A DNA stretch of 20,166 nucleotides from a virus. Position 1 is the first letter of the stretch. Each line of letters starts with the position of its first letter. The position numbers and the translations under genes are program-made. The stretch spans positions 1-20,166 of IMG/VR virus record IMGVR_UViG_3300021142_001074. The stretch is one strand, 5' to 3'. Positions 6,292 to 14,234 of this stretch are shown piece by piece. Below the pieces are notes generated by a model that ran no database searches, had not been told where the DNA came from, and saw only the letters and a list, made by a program, of their open reading frames with translations.

Positions 6292-7369
6292 ATTTAATGA
6301 ACTTAAAAGTATACAAATAGAGATTAGCAATAGGTGTCAAGCTTCATGCCCTATGTGCCCACGTAATATACACGGTGGTATAGAAAATCCATTATTACCT
6401 ATTAATGAATGGTCGTTAGATGATTTTAAAAAAATATTTACTACAGATATCTTAGCACAACTTGAACTAATTGATTTTTGCGGTAACTTCGGTGACCCAT
6501 TAATGAACAGCGATCTTGTTAGTATGTGCGAGTATGTTAAAGTTAATGCGCCAAACATTAAAGTTGTTATACACACTAATGGAAGTTTAAAATCTACAGC
6601 ATGGTGGAAAAGTTTATATCACGCATTGCCCGAGAATCATATTGTAGCATTTGCATTAGACGGACTAGAAGATACACACAGTCTTTATCGAATTGGTACT
6701 AACTATAATTTAATTATAAAGAACGCTAAAACATTTATTGACGAAGGTGGATCGGCTGAATGGGTATTCATTAGATTCAAACATAACGAACATCAAGTTA
6801 GTCAAGTAGAATTTTTATCTAACAGTTTAGGGTTTAAAAAATTTACAGTAAAAAATAGCAAACGTTTTGCAAAACCCTTTCCTGTAGTTGATAGCACTGG
6901 AAAATTTTTATACAATATTGAGCAAACATCTGATAGCGTTATTAAGTTTGTAAGTAAATCAGATGTAGCAGGACACCAAAATTGGCCTGATGCAGATAAG
7001 ATTAACTGTATGGCGATTGCAAATAAAGATTTGTATATAGATGCACATTATCAACTAAGCCCTTGCTGTATGATTGGAGCATTCCTTTATACAAACTATG
7101 ATGTAGATTTATATAAATCATATAACTTGTTTCAAAAAGATTCTATAGTTGAAGAAGGTGCAAAGGTTCAAGAACAAGTCTTAGGGTTTCCAAGATTTAA
7201 TGTATTAGAATTAGGATTGCAAAACATTGTCAACACTGAACAATGGCAAACAATGTGGCAACAAAAATGGAAAGACAAATCTAGTTCAACTTGTATAATA
7301 ATGTGTGGCCCTCATAGTCCTTACATAAGTATAGATGATCAAAAAATTAAGATGATAAACAATGAATAA
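6284..7369 (+). CDS. Radical SAM/SPASM enzyme, type B, paralogue 2
   Basis: A 361-residue radical SAM enzyme with cluster motif CQASCPMC (C18, C22, C25), CGNFGDP at 66-72 in place of GGEP, HTNGS at 97-101, ALDGLEDTHSLYR, and a SPASM-like tail (C242, C261, C262, C337, C341). Cluster positions match the gene at 4722 residue for residue over the first 100 amino acids, so the two arose by duplication. It is longer mainly through an insertion of about 30 residues between the middle and last tail cysteines. The start overlaps the methyltransferase-like gene by 8 bases, and the end overlaps the next gene by 8. Substrate unknown. Confidence 0.9.
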   Translation: MLKFNELKSIQIEISNRCQASCPMCPRNIHGGIENPLLPINEWSLDDFKKIFTTDILAQLELIDFCGNFGDPLMNSDLVSMCEYVKVNAPNIKVVIHTNGSLKSTAWWKSLYHALPENHIVAFALDGLEDTHSLYRIGTNYNLIIKNAKTFIDEGGSAEWVFIRFKHNEHQVSQVEFLSNSLGFKKFTVKNSKRFAKPFPVVDSTGKFLYNIEQTSDSVIKFVSKSDVAGHQNWPDADKINCMAIANKDLYIDAHYQLSPCCMIGAFLYTNYDVDLYKSYNLFQKDSIVEEGAKVQEQVLGFPRFNVLELGLQNIVNTEQWQTMWQQKWKDKSSSTCIIMCGPHSPYISIDDQKIKMINNE

Positions 7370-8780
7370 AGTATTTTGGATACAACCAGAAGAGACACAG
7401 TTAGGTAATTGGCAAAGACAAATTACTGAAGTGTCTGGCAGTCCTAGTTTTTGTGTATTACCTTGGATACATCTGGCAACTCGCCCAAACGGCGATATGC
7501 GTATATGCTGTGTTGCAAATGCATCAGGTGCTGACACTGGCGACTATACTGTTGGCTTAGTTAAAATGGAAGACGGTAAGCCAGCTAACTTTTCACATGA
7601 CTTGCCTACACAAGCATTTAACAATGACTATATGAAGTCAGTGCGTAAAACTATGCTAGCAGGAGAAGTACCTGCCAGTTGTGTTAAGTGTTATGAAGAA
7701 GAAGCAGAAGGTATCGCTAGTAAACGTATTTGGGAAACTGGTACTTGGTACTTAAATGAAAAGATTGATATTAAAGAACTAATTGCTGAAACAGAATTAG
7801 ACGGATCAGTTCCTTACAAATTACAATACTTAGACTTACGATTAGGGCATACTTGTAATTTAAAATGTATCATGTGTAGTCCGCATGATTCAAGTATGTG
7901 GGTGCCAGAACATAAAAAAGTGTTTCCTATATTCACTAGCCCATTAATCAAAAAACAAATGAGCTGGGAAGCAACTGATTTTAATAACAAGTGGCATGAG
8001 AACCCAGAGTTCTGGAAAGAAGTTTACGATCAAATTCCTAATATCAAACAATTATACTTTGCAGGTGGTGAGCCATTACTAATCAAAGAGCATAAAGTAT
8101 TCCTGCTAGAAATTATCAAGCGTGGGTATGCTGGACAGATTAGTCTACGCTACAACACTAATGGCATATTAGTCAATGATGAAATTATTGAAATATGGAG
8201 CCAGTTCCGTAAAGTTAAAGTAGGTGTTAGCCTAGACGGTATTGGTCCACGTGGCGAGTACATACGTTATCCATTAGATTGGAAAGTTGTAGAGGAGAAT
8301 CTAATTAAACTAGACAATGCTCCAGACAACATACAAACTAACATTGCTATGGCTGTACAAATCTTAAACATCAAACACGTTCCAGATTTTATTAAATGGA
8401 AAGTGCGTATGAACTTTAAGAAAGTTAACTTTGATAAAAATGCCGCTGGACAAATTATGGGTGGTGGATTAGTAGGTGTACACTTACTATGGATACCTAC
8501 ATGGCTAAGTCTACGTGTACTGCCTAAAGAAGATAAACAAGAAGTACGTCAATTATTTGCAGAACTGCAAGAATGGTTATGGAAAAATTACACACAGGAC
8601 AAGGAGTTCTGGGAAGTTAATCCGTACGGATGGAAACGTTGGGAAGGCATCTTAGATTGGATGGACAAAGAGGACCACACTAATTTATTACCAGACTTTA
8701 AGGATTACATTACTACAATGGATACCCAACGCAGTACAGATTTTAAAACAACATTTCCAGAGTTGGCACACTTACTATGA
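7362..8780 (+). CDS. Radical SAM enzyme with N-terminal Cys-rich domain, type C
   Basis: A 472-residue protein with inverted architecture. The auxiliary-cluster-like domain comes first: C31 in FCVLPWIHLATRPNGDMRICC (C49-C50), then C107 and C110 in the turn VKCYEEEA. The radical SAM core follows: CNLKCIMC (C165, C169, C172), AGGEPL (234-239), NTNG (265-268), SLDGIG (290-295). The C-terminus has the pattern DTQRxxDF...FPEL, which is shared with its paralogue at 11477. Proteins with this N-terminal twitch-like layout are known from marine phages as unassigned radical SAM proteins (recall). The end overlaps the next gene by ATGA (8777-8780), so the two are probably co-translated. Confidence 0.9.
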   Translation: MNKVFWIQPEETQLGNWQRQITEVSGSPSFCVLPWIHLATRPNGDMRICCVANASGADTGDYTVGLVKMEDGKPANFSHDLPTQAFNNDYMKSVRKTMLAGEVPASCVKCYEEEAEGIASKRIWETGTWYLNEKIDIKELIAETELDGSVPYKLQYLDLRLGHTCNLKCIMCSPHDSSMWVPEHKKVFPIFTSPLIKKQMSWEATDFNNKWHENPEFWKEVYDQIPNIKQLYFAGGEPLLIKEHKVFLLEIIKRGYAGQISLRYNTNGILVNDEIIEIWSQFRKVKVGVSLDGIGPRGEYIRYPLDWKVVEENLIKLDNAPDNIQTNIAMAVQILNIKHVPDFIKWKVRMNFKKVNFDKNAAGQIMGGGLVGVHLLWIPTWLSLRVLPKEDKQEVRQLFAELQEWLWKNYTQDKEFWEVNPYGWKRWEGILDWMDKEDHTNLLPDFKDYITTMDTQRSTDFKTTFPELAHLL

Positions 8781-9814
8781 TACCTATTAAGATTGTATCA
8801 ACGCAGAAACCCAACATCTTAGCAATAAGATGGAATCCTAATAATGTTTGTAATTACAAATGTGAATACTGCTGGCCCGATAACAATGCGGGCGACTATC
8901 TTTCTCCAAAGAATTTAGATTTAGTAGTTAAAAACTTTAATCACTTTATAGCAACTTACAAACAAAAACTAGGCAAGACTAAAATACATCTTAGCCTAGC
9001 AGGTGGAGAGCCTACACTATGGAGAGACCTTGCGCTATTCATAGAAGAAATTAAAAAAGAAAACGACATCTATTTAAGTTTAATCAGCAATGGGTCACGC
9101 ACACTACGCTGGTGGAAAGAATACGGACACTTAATTGATAACGCTCATTTGTCATACCACATCTCCCAAGCTGATCCGGATCACATGATTGCTGTAGCAG
9201 ATACATTATTTGAATACAACAAAAAGGTAACTGTCAAAGTTCTAATGGATCGCAAGCATTGGCAAGAAGGATTAGACGTTATTGACTATATGAAAAAGAA
9301 CAGCAAGTACAATTGGTTTATTATAACTTGTGAAGTTATCGAACCTGAAGTTGCTAAGATTGGTAACATCAAAGTTGTCAATGCTGATGATATACAAATA
9401 ACACCTGAGCAAAAACGTTTCTTAAAAAACCCTTTAAAGCGTATACCTAATCTTCTTTGGATTTGGAAAAACAGAAAATTAATATTTGAAGGGCAAATGC
9501 GTCTATACGAAAGTGTAGCAACACTTGATAACGGCAAAACTGTACGAGCAAAGTCTAACACTTACATTAACAATAACTGGACTAACTTTGAAGGTTGGAG
9601 TTGCGATATAGGACTAGACAATGTTTATATCAGTTGGACAGGAGAAATACAAGGATCATGCCAACAAACTATCTACGGGTTAGACTACTCGTTTAACATA
9701 CTAGATGAAAACTTTGTAGAAAAATTTAATCCTGAATTTAAATCTAGTATCTGTTCTATTAAGAATTGCTTATGTAGTTGCGAAACGCACCAATCAAAGT
9801 TTAAACTTAGTTAA
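8777..9814 (+). CDS. Radical SAM enzyme with C-terminal Cys-rich domain, type A
   Basis: A 345-residue radical SAM protein. Motifs: CNYKCEYC (C25, C29, C32) followed by WPD, AGGEPT (75-80), and a SNGS strand. The C-terminal auxiliary domain has WSCDIG (C277), C296, and a run C326, C331, C333, C335; the extra Cys compared with its relatives may alter the cluster. It is closest in layout to the genes at 3769 (CNYxCxYCWP) and 9794. The start is the ATGA overlap with the type C gene; the last 21 bases overlap the tail of the convergent gene at 9794. It ends KFKLS, the last residues being encoded within a palindrome. Confidence 0.9.
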   Translation: MIPIKIVSTQKPNILAIRWNPNNVCNYKCEYCWPDNNAGDYLSPKNLDLVVKNFNHFIATYKQKLGKTKIHLSLAGGEPTLWRDLALFIEEIKKENDIYLSLISNGSRTLRWWKEYGHLIDNAHLSYHISQADPDHMIAVADTLFEYNKKVTVKVLMDRKHWQEGLDVIDYMKKNSKYNWFIITCEVIEPEVAKIGNIKVVNADDIQITPEQKRFLKNPLKRIPNLLWIWKNRKLIFEGQMRLYESVATLDNGKTVRAKSNTYINNNWTNFEGWSCDIGLDNVYISWTGEIQGSCQQTIYGLDYSFNILDENFVEKFNPEFKSSICSIKNCLCSCETHQSKFKLS

Positions 9815-10690
9815 CGGTATATCAGCGGCGCAGGTACAGAAATTACGGTCACAAGTTACGGGTTCGCTAGGAGCAACGAAGCTTCCTTCATATATGTTGC
9901 CAAGACTACCACCGACTCTACAAGTCGCTCTGTGTACATCTCCGTCCCAATTTATCATTAGGCTTTCTATACCTGCGTTGCATGACCAGTCTTTGTATTT
10001 GTTCATGTGCAGTTTAATTATGTCGTTGGCATGATACATTTGTTTAGGATCATCATCAATAACACAATTTGCTTCTACTGTTGCTTCATACTCTTTGACC
10101 CAAGCTAAGTCTTCTGCATTATATCGCATGTCATCAAACAAGTCGTGATCACCTTGTGTCCAACGAACTCTACGAACGGCATGAGGTACATTACTTGCTC
10201 TTAACGCTTCTGCAATATATCTAGTACGTTTCATGTGATCCTGATGTGCCATCACGTGTACTAATATCTTTCCACTGAACAGTTCTTTAGTATTAACAAT
10301 AGTATCTAACACACGTCTAACGTCGTACTCCATATGTACACTAAACACAAATTGATCCACGGGCAAACTAGAATAGAATTCATGTGGTAGTGTTCCGTTA
10401 GTTGTTACACTAATCCATGTGATGCCAACATGCTTACAGTATGTAACAAGCTCTTTAAACTTAGGATGCACAGTTGGCTCGCCACCTGTGAAACTCAAAC
10501 GTATAGGTTTGCCTAGTGTAACAAGTTTGTCAACACATGCCTTTAATTTTTCTATGTCAGTGTGCGGGCTAGAATTATCGTGTATGCTACTAGGGCAGTA
10601 ACTACAATCAAAGTTACAACGCTTGCCTAAGTTCCATTCAATCTTAATAGTACCTGTATGTGTCGGGTATCGACTGGCTACTTTAAACAT
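9794..10690 (-). CDS. Radical SAM enzyme with C-terminal Cys-rich domain, type A
   Basis: A 298-residue radical SAM enzyme. CNFDCSYC (C25, C29, C32) is the cluster site, FTGGEPT (67-73) the SAM-binding motif, TTNGT the next strand. The tail has WSCNAG (C237), a NWDGDVHRATC strand pair (C257), LGNI, and C280, C285, C287. The phrase CNAG...G.v.rA.C.....LGNI is shared with the gene at 3769, making it a second close relative. It is last in the leftward block: it overlaps the upstream unknown gene by 13 bases and the convergent plus-strand gene by 21. Likely iron-sulfur enzyme of unknown substrate. Confidence 0.9.
   Translation of the reverse strand: MFKVASRYPTHTGTIKIEWNLGKRCNFDCSYCPSSIHDNSSPHTDIEKLKACVDKLVTLGKPIRLSFTGGEPTVHPKFKELVTYCKHVGITWISVTTNGTLPHEFYSSLPVDQFVFSVHMEYDVRRVLDTIVNTKELFSGKILVHVMAHQDHMKRTRYIAEALRASNVPHAVRRVRWTQGDHDLFDDMRYNAEDLAWVKEYEATVEANCVIDDDPKQMYHANDIIKLHMNKYKDWSCNAGIESLMINWDGDVHRATCRVGGSLGNIYEGSFVAPSEPVTCDRNFCTCAADIPLTKFKL
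9797..9808. repeat. 12-bp perfect palindrome AAGTTTAAACTT inside a convergent gene overlap
   Basis: The sequence reads the same on both strands and lies where two type A radical SAM genes meet tail to tail. In frame on each strand it encodes Lys-Phe-Lys-Leu, so both proteins end in KFKL (one with an added Ser). With no loop bases and no T-run it does not look like a terminator. Confidence 0.8.
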
Positions 10691-11484
10691 GTTACTTTTT
10701 TAACCTCGTTAAATTTTAATAGTGTAGATTTATCTATTGGCGTAACTAAATCTGCAACTGGAATCATTCCTATATTTAAATTTTTAAATTTAAAGTTTCT
10801 TTTTAATAACCACAACTTAATTATAAAGGAACGAGCCGCATACGCTAACCAATTAGTGCTTGGGCCAAACTTAACCATAAAGTCTGCGCTGTAATGAGTT
10901 TGTGGACGTACTGCTTCTGATAGTGTATCTTTATCTTTAAACACATCTAACACTGTCTTGCCTACTTGACAATAGTTTATATACACAGTACCTTGTTTCC
11001 ATTTGTAAGTAAACTGTCGCATGTCACTTTCTGATAATGCTAATCTAAGATTATCTTTAAATGTTACAACTACTGTAGGATGTTTTTGTCCTGTTCTAAT
11101 CGACGACTCAAGTTGATGTATTAGTATGTTAAATTTTTCTACAGCAATTTTTACATCTATGGGTGCAGTATTAAACCAAACAGTTCCAATAGATACTTCT
11201 CCTCGCAAGTCTTCGAAGAACCTGTGCAGATAGTTTAGTTCTTGTTGTGTAGATGATGCTGTAACACGTTTATCTATAATAGGCTGATAAGCATTTATGA
11301 TATCAATTTGTTGATTAAGCTGATTGACAAAATCATGCGGACCCCAGTTGCTAAATCTATTAGTTTCGTACAGGGCATAATCTTTAGACAATTCGTTAAA
11401 CCACTTGTTGGCAATATTGGTATTTCTTAACTTAAAAGTCAATACCAAATCCTCAACACCGTTAGTTAATGTTAGTTCAAACAT
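10678..11484 (-). CDS. Unknown protein between two radical SAM genes
   Basis: A 268-residue protein that I do not recognise. It has an N-terminal beta-type segment (MFELTLTNGVEDLVLTFKL), a long helical middle containing YLHRFFEDLRGE and a second helix around FNILIHQLE, then a mixed C-terminal half rich in Lys and aromatic residues. It has a single Cys in the middle and one near the end, so it carries no iron-sulfur or zinc motif, and there is no signal peptide or membrane segment. It overlaps the radical SAM gene upstream by 8 bases and the one downstream by 13. This intimate placement suggests a partner or substrate-binding subunit, or even the protein substrate; that is inference from position only. 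Confidence 0.8.
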   Translation of the reverse strand: MFELTLTNGVEDLVLTFKLRNTNIANKWFNELSKDYALYETNRFSNWGPHDFVNQLNQQIDIINAYQPIIDKRVTASSTQQELNYLHRFFEDLRGEVSIGTVWFNTAPIDVKIAVEKFNILIHQLESSIRTGQKHPTVVVTFKDNLRLALSESDMRQFTYKWKQGTVYINYCQVGKTVLDVFKDKDTLSEAVRPQTHYSADFMVKFGPSTNWLAYAARSFIIKLWLLKRNFKFKNLNIGMIPVADLVTPIDKSTLLKFNEVKKVTCLK

Positions 11485-12736
11485 ACAATTTAAACTCCGG
11501 TGTCACATCTGTGAAACTTTGATTACGAGTAGTGTCTAGTGCTTGATTAAATGCTACACAGTCTTGCCACTTGTCGCTTTGATCACGAGCCATTAGATAG
11601 TTAATGTTATCTTGTATCTGTCCTCGAGTGTATGCTAACAACTGGGGGTGCTGTTTAACCATTTTAAATTCTTCTAATCGTTGTTCAACAGCACGAAGTT
11701 TTGTTATGGCTAACACTTGTAACTCACGAGGGAGGACCTGTGCGGATAATACTTTAGGGTACTCGACACGATGTGTATGGAACACAATGCCTAAGTCGTC
11801 TAGGAAGTATTCAATCATCTTATCAAGCACAAGTACATTACTAACTTGTACAGTAACCGCACCAACTATACGACTGATGTTTGGAATAGTTTGTATTTGT
11901 TTAATATTATTAACTAACTCAGTCCACGACGCATTGCCACGAACATATTCATAGCTATCACCAATACCATCTATGCTTACATTAACTGCTACTGATTTAA
12001 ACTTGGGCCAGTATTGCCATACAGTACGATTGCTCTTACCTAGCATACTTAGATTAGTAGCATACTTAATTTCAATCTGGTGTCCGTAAGGTGCAAGCAT
12101 ATCTAAAATACGATAGTGCTGTGGATCCATCAATGGTTCACCACCGGCAAACTCAACACGGCGGAAGTGCGGAAGCAACTTTTCTAAACTAGCCCACCAT
12201 TCCGGACTGTCCTGGAACTTGTCCAAATGTGGCTTGTTTTCCAAATCATGTTCTTCAACAATAGCATACATGATGTTGTTTTCTTGTTTGTAATACTTTT
12301 TTACTACACTCCAATCATTCCAACTAGTTGAGTCCATTGGGTGACACATACGGCACTTAAGGTTACACAAATTGTTTAATTTTAGTTCCATTGTAGGAAT
12401 CTCAAACGGCATGCTGTAATCGTCTTTTAAAGCGTCTAACGCATTAGGGTATAGTTTGATACGTGCTTCGGGTATTGCACCGCTTATATGACGTTTTCGC
12501 AAGGATTCGACGCCCTGATCTTCTAGGCTAAAGCAGGGCTCGCACTCCGGTGGACGTATGTTAGTAAGTACTGACTTACGTATACGTTTCATAGTGTCAT
12601 TATTCCAAATTTCTTCTAAGGAATTCTGTTGTATAAAACCAACAGGATGGCTACGACAGCAGGCACAAATGGCTCCGTCTTCTCTAGTTGCTAGCCCTGT
12701 AAAAGGGTGCATACAAAATGTTTCACTTTGGTTCAT
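11477..12736 (-). CDS. Radical SAM enzyme with N-terminal Cys-rich domain, type C
   Basis: A 419-residue paralogue of the gene at 7362. The N-terminal auxiliary domain has C8 (FCMHPFTGLATREDG), C24/C26/C27 and C65/C68 (PPECEPC). The radical SAM core has CNLKCRMC (C124, C128, C131), AGGEPL (197-202), a TNLS strand and SIDGIG. The C-terminus TTRNQSFTDVTPEF matches the DxxR...F...PEF ending of its paralogue. The first domain is shorter by about 40 residues than in the paralogue. It overlaps the SGNH hydrolase upstream by 14 bases and the unknown gene downstream by 8. Probable iron-sulfur enzyme; substrate unknown. Confidence 0.9.
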   Translation of the reverse strand: MNQSETFCMHPFTGLATREDGAICACCRSHPVGFIQQNSLEEIWNNDTMKRIRKSVLTNIRPPECEPCFSLEDQGVESLRKRHISGAIPEARIKLYPNALDALKDDYSMPFEIPTMELKLNNLCNLKCRMCHPMDSTSWNDWSVVKKYYKQENNIMYAIVEEHDLENKPHLDKFQDSPEWWASLEKLLPHFRRVEFAGGEPLMDPQHYRILDMLAPYGHQIEIKYATNLSMLGKSNRTVWQYWPKFKSVAVNVSIDGIGDSYEYVRGNASWTELVNNIKQIQTIPNISRIVGAVTVQVSNVLVLDKMIEYFLDDLGIVFHTHRVEYPKVLSAQVLPRELQVLAITKLRAVEQRLEEFKMVKQHPQLLAYTRGQIQDNINYLMARDQSDKWQDCVAFNQALDTTRNQSFTDVTPEFKLYV

Positions 12737-13352
12737 TTATTATCTTATGTAATCGTTCAGCCGCCTGACGATGTGATATCGGTCCAGGGTGGCTGTTATC
12801 TAATGCCATGTCTAACTTGTGTTGTATTATTTCGTTTGGAATAAAATTTTCTAACGGCTGAGTAAAATGAGGCATCACTTCATACCATCCATGATATGCA
12901 CAAAAATGATGTTGCTTTACCCCTTTAATTTTTAAATAGGATTCTGCATGGTGCATATACAACCCCATCCTAACAGCCATGTCGTAATCATTGTGTACAT
13001 CGAAATATTTTTTAATAAACTTTGTATCCTTGTGCCACACACTTAGTCGAAGTGCAGATTCAACACCGAGCATATTTTTACTAAAGATACAATCTCTTAA
13101 ACTGTAAGTCCATCCAACAATTACAGTATCAGTTGGCAATGCATCAAAACTTATAATCTCTCTCAAAATTTGTATGTTGCTAAATCCCGGAGTTGATTTA
13201 TTAACAACTTCAAGCCCTAACATATTGCCTAGCACTTGTGGCCAGGCTAATTTACTAGCAGTAGGTCCGTGCCATCCTTTATCTGGAATCCAACAATCTT
13301 CTAATCCGTGTCCAAATGTAAAACTATCACCGAACGTTATTAATCTAGGCAT
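12723..13352 (-). CDS. SGNH/GDSL-type hydrolase
   Basis: A 209-residue protein with the SGNH signatures in order: block I ITFGDSFTFG (S10 as nucleophile), block II NKSTPGFSN with the oxyanion Gly (G56), a strand VIVGWTYSLRD (77-87) where block III normally has GxND, and block V DNSHPG with D185 and H188. The Asn of block III is replaced, so oxyanion-hole geometry may differ. The fold is used by esterases, lipases and carbohydrate O-acetyl transferases or esterases. No signal peptide, so it probably acts in the cytoplasm on a cell- or phage-made molecule. It overlaps the PLP gene upstream by 8 bases and the radical SAM gene downstream by 14. Confidence 0.85.
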   Translation of the reverse strand: MPRLITFGDSFTFGHGLEDCWIPDKGWHGPTASKLAWPQVLGNMLGLEVVNKSTPGFSNIQILREIISFDALPTDTVIVGWTYSLRDCIFSKNMLGVESALRLSVWHKDTKFIKKYFDVHNDYDMAVRMGLYMHHAESYLKIKGVKQHHFCAYHGWYEVMPHFTQPLENFIPNEIIQHKLDMALDNSHPGPISHRQAAERLHKIINEPK

Positions 13353-14196
13353 TTTCTAAATACCTTATTAACGGGCTTACACCTACAGGTTGGTTATCAC
13401 GCAATGCTAGGTAGATGCTTTTAGTTGGAGTTAAATTAAAATCTTTACAAATTTTGTAATACCTATCACCGTGTGTATTCCAAAGATAGTCTGTTGGTAG
13501 GTTGCGAAGAAAATGTAATCCTATCATAGCAGGCGCACGAAGATTCATATTAAAATCATTCATAATAGTAATAGCATCTGCTGAGGACTCTCTAGTCCAA
13601 CGTAAGCCAATCCTATTCCACCCTAATCCTAACCCTTTGCTCAAGCTAATACCTACAGACCGGATTGCGCTATGAGATACATCAAAGTCAATTCCGCGGC
13701 AGCAAGTAAGCCAAGCGCCATCCACATGTACACTAATACCTTTGTCTCTCGCTTCATCTAATATCTCCTTCATCTCTATGTGTACATCTCCTGTACTAGG
13801 AAATGGCATAGCAATGATTAATGGTAAATCTTTACGCAAGTATCCAGGAACGCTGTAGACTAAATTTGGATCTAATCTACTGTGATACCTATAGTCACCT
13901 TTTAATGTTTGTACTGGACCTTTCATGTAGACAGTATCAATAAATTGGGTGCATCCATTAATAATATCTACACGACTAAAATCATCAAACCCAGTTAACT
14001 TATTGTGTGTGCTTTGAAACAACCAATCGGTCATTTCTTTTTTAAAGTTAGTATAAACCTTATCAGTAATGTCCTTATCTAGTTTACCAGACATTACATC
14101 TTGAATTAATAGTTCAATACGATTATCCACTAATGGTTGTGGTCTTTCTATTTCTAAATATTTTGGATCGTATTCTGGAGCAATCTTAATCTTCAT
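13345..14196 (-). CDS. Short PLP-dependent aminotransferase-fold (fold type I) protein
   Basis: A 283-residue protein with the key marks of fold-type-I PLP enzymes: VHVDGAW (156-162) with D159 to contact the pyridine nitrogen, and SLSKGLGLGWNRIGLRW (184-200) where K187 is the expected Schiff-base lysine. An earlier NGCTQFID stretch (80-87) resembles the phosphate-cup turn. Typical members run to 380-420 residues, so the N-terminal region and small C-terminal domain are strongly reduced. It may transaminate, decarboxylate or cleave an amino acid, or may make an amino sugar; I cannot choose. It is the first gene of the leftward block, with a CGTAAATA box four bases before its ATG. Confidence 0.82.
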   Translation of the reverse strand: MKIKIAPEYDPKYLEIERPQPLVDNRIELLIQDVMSGKLDKDITDKVYTNFKKEMTDWLFQSTHNKLTGFDDFSRVDIINGCTQFIDTVYMKGPVQTLKGDYRYHSRLDPNLVYSVPGYLRKDLPLIIAMPFPSTGDVHIEMKEILDEARDKGISVHVDGAWLTCCRGIDFDVSHSAIRSVGISLSKGLGLGWNRIGLRWTRESSADAITIMNDFNMNLRAPAMIGLHFLRNLPTDYLWNTHGDRYYKICKDFNLTPTKSIYLALRDNQPVGVSPLIRYLENA

Positions 14197-14200
14197 GTTT

Positions 14201-14208
14201 TATTTACG
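14201..14208 (-). promoter_or_regulatory. T4-late-type box CGTAAATA ahead of the PLP gene
   Basis: On the minus strand CGTAAATA is followed by four bases (AAAC) and ATG 14196. A perfect TATAAT (14216-14211) lies just upstream but lacks any -35-like hexamer at 16-18 bases. Read as a late box, transcription would begin at the start codon. Confidence 0.4.
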
Positions 14209-14222
14209 TCATTATAGTAGCA

Positions 14223-14230
14223 TATAAATA
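14223..14230 (+). promoter_or_regulatory. Perfect T4 late-promoter box TATAAATA
   Basis: TATAAATA on the plus strand lies four bases before ATG 14235, in the 38-base divergent gap 14197-14234. It matches the T4 late consensus exactly. There is no Shine-Dalgarno sequence between box and start. A start of transcription five or six bases past the box falls on the ATG, predicting a leaderless message for the rightward block. Confidence 0.5.
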
Positions 14231-14234
14231 TTTC

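Noticed and set aside
3769-9814. RiPP (modified peptide) cluster with a precursor peptide
   Set aside because: Radical SAM/SPASM enzymes invite the idea, but I found no short gene with a leader-core pattern, no RiPP recognition element and no peptidase/exporter pair in the island. It remains open only if a precursor lies outside the window.
14211-14216. TATAAT on the minus strand as a sigma70 promoter for the PLP gene
   Set aside because: No -35-like hexamer at 16-18 bases upstream; in such AT-rich gaps a lone -10 is weak evidence.
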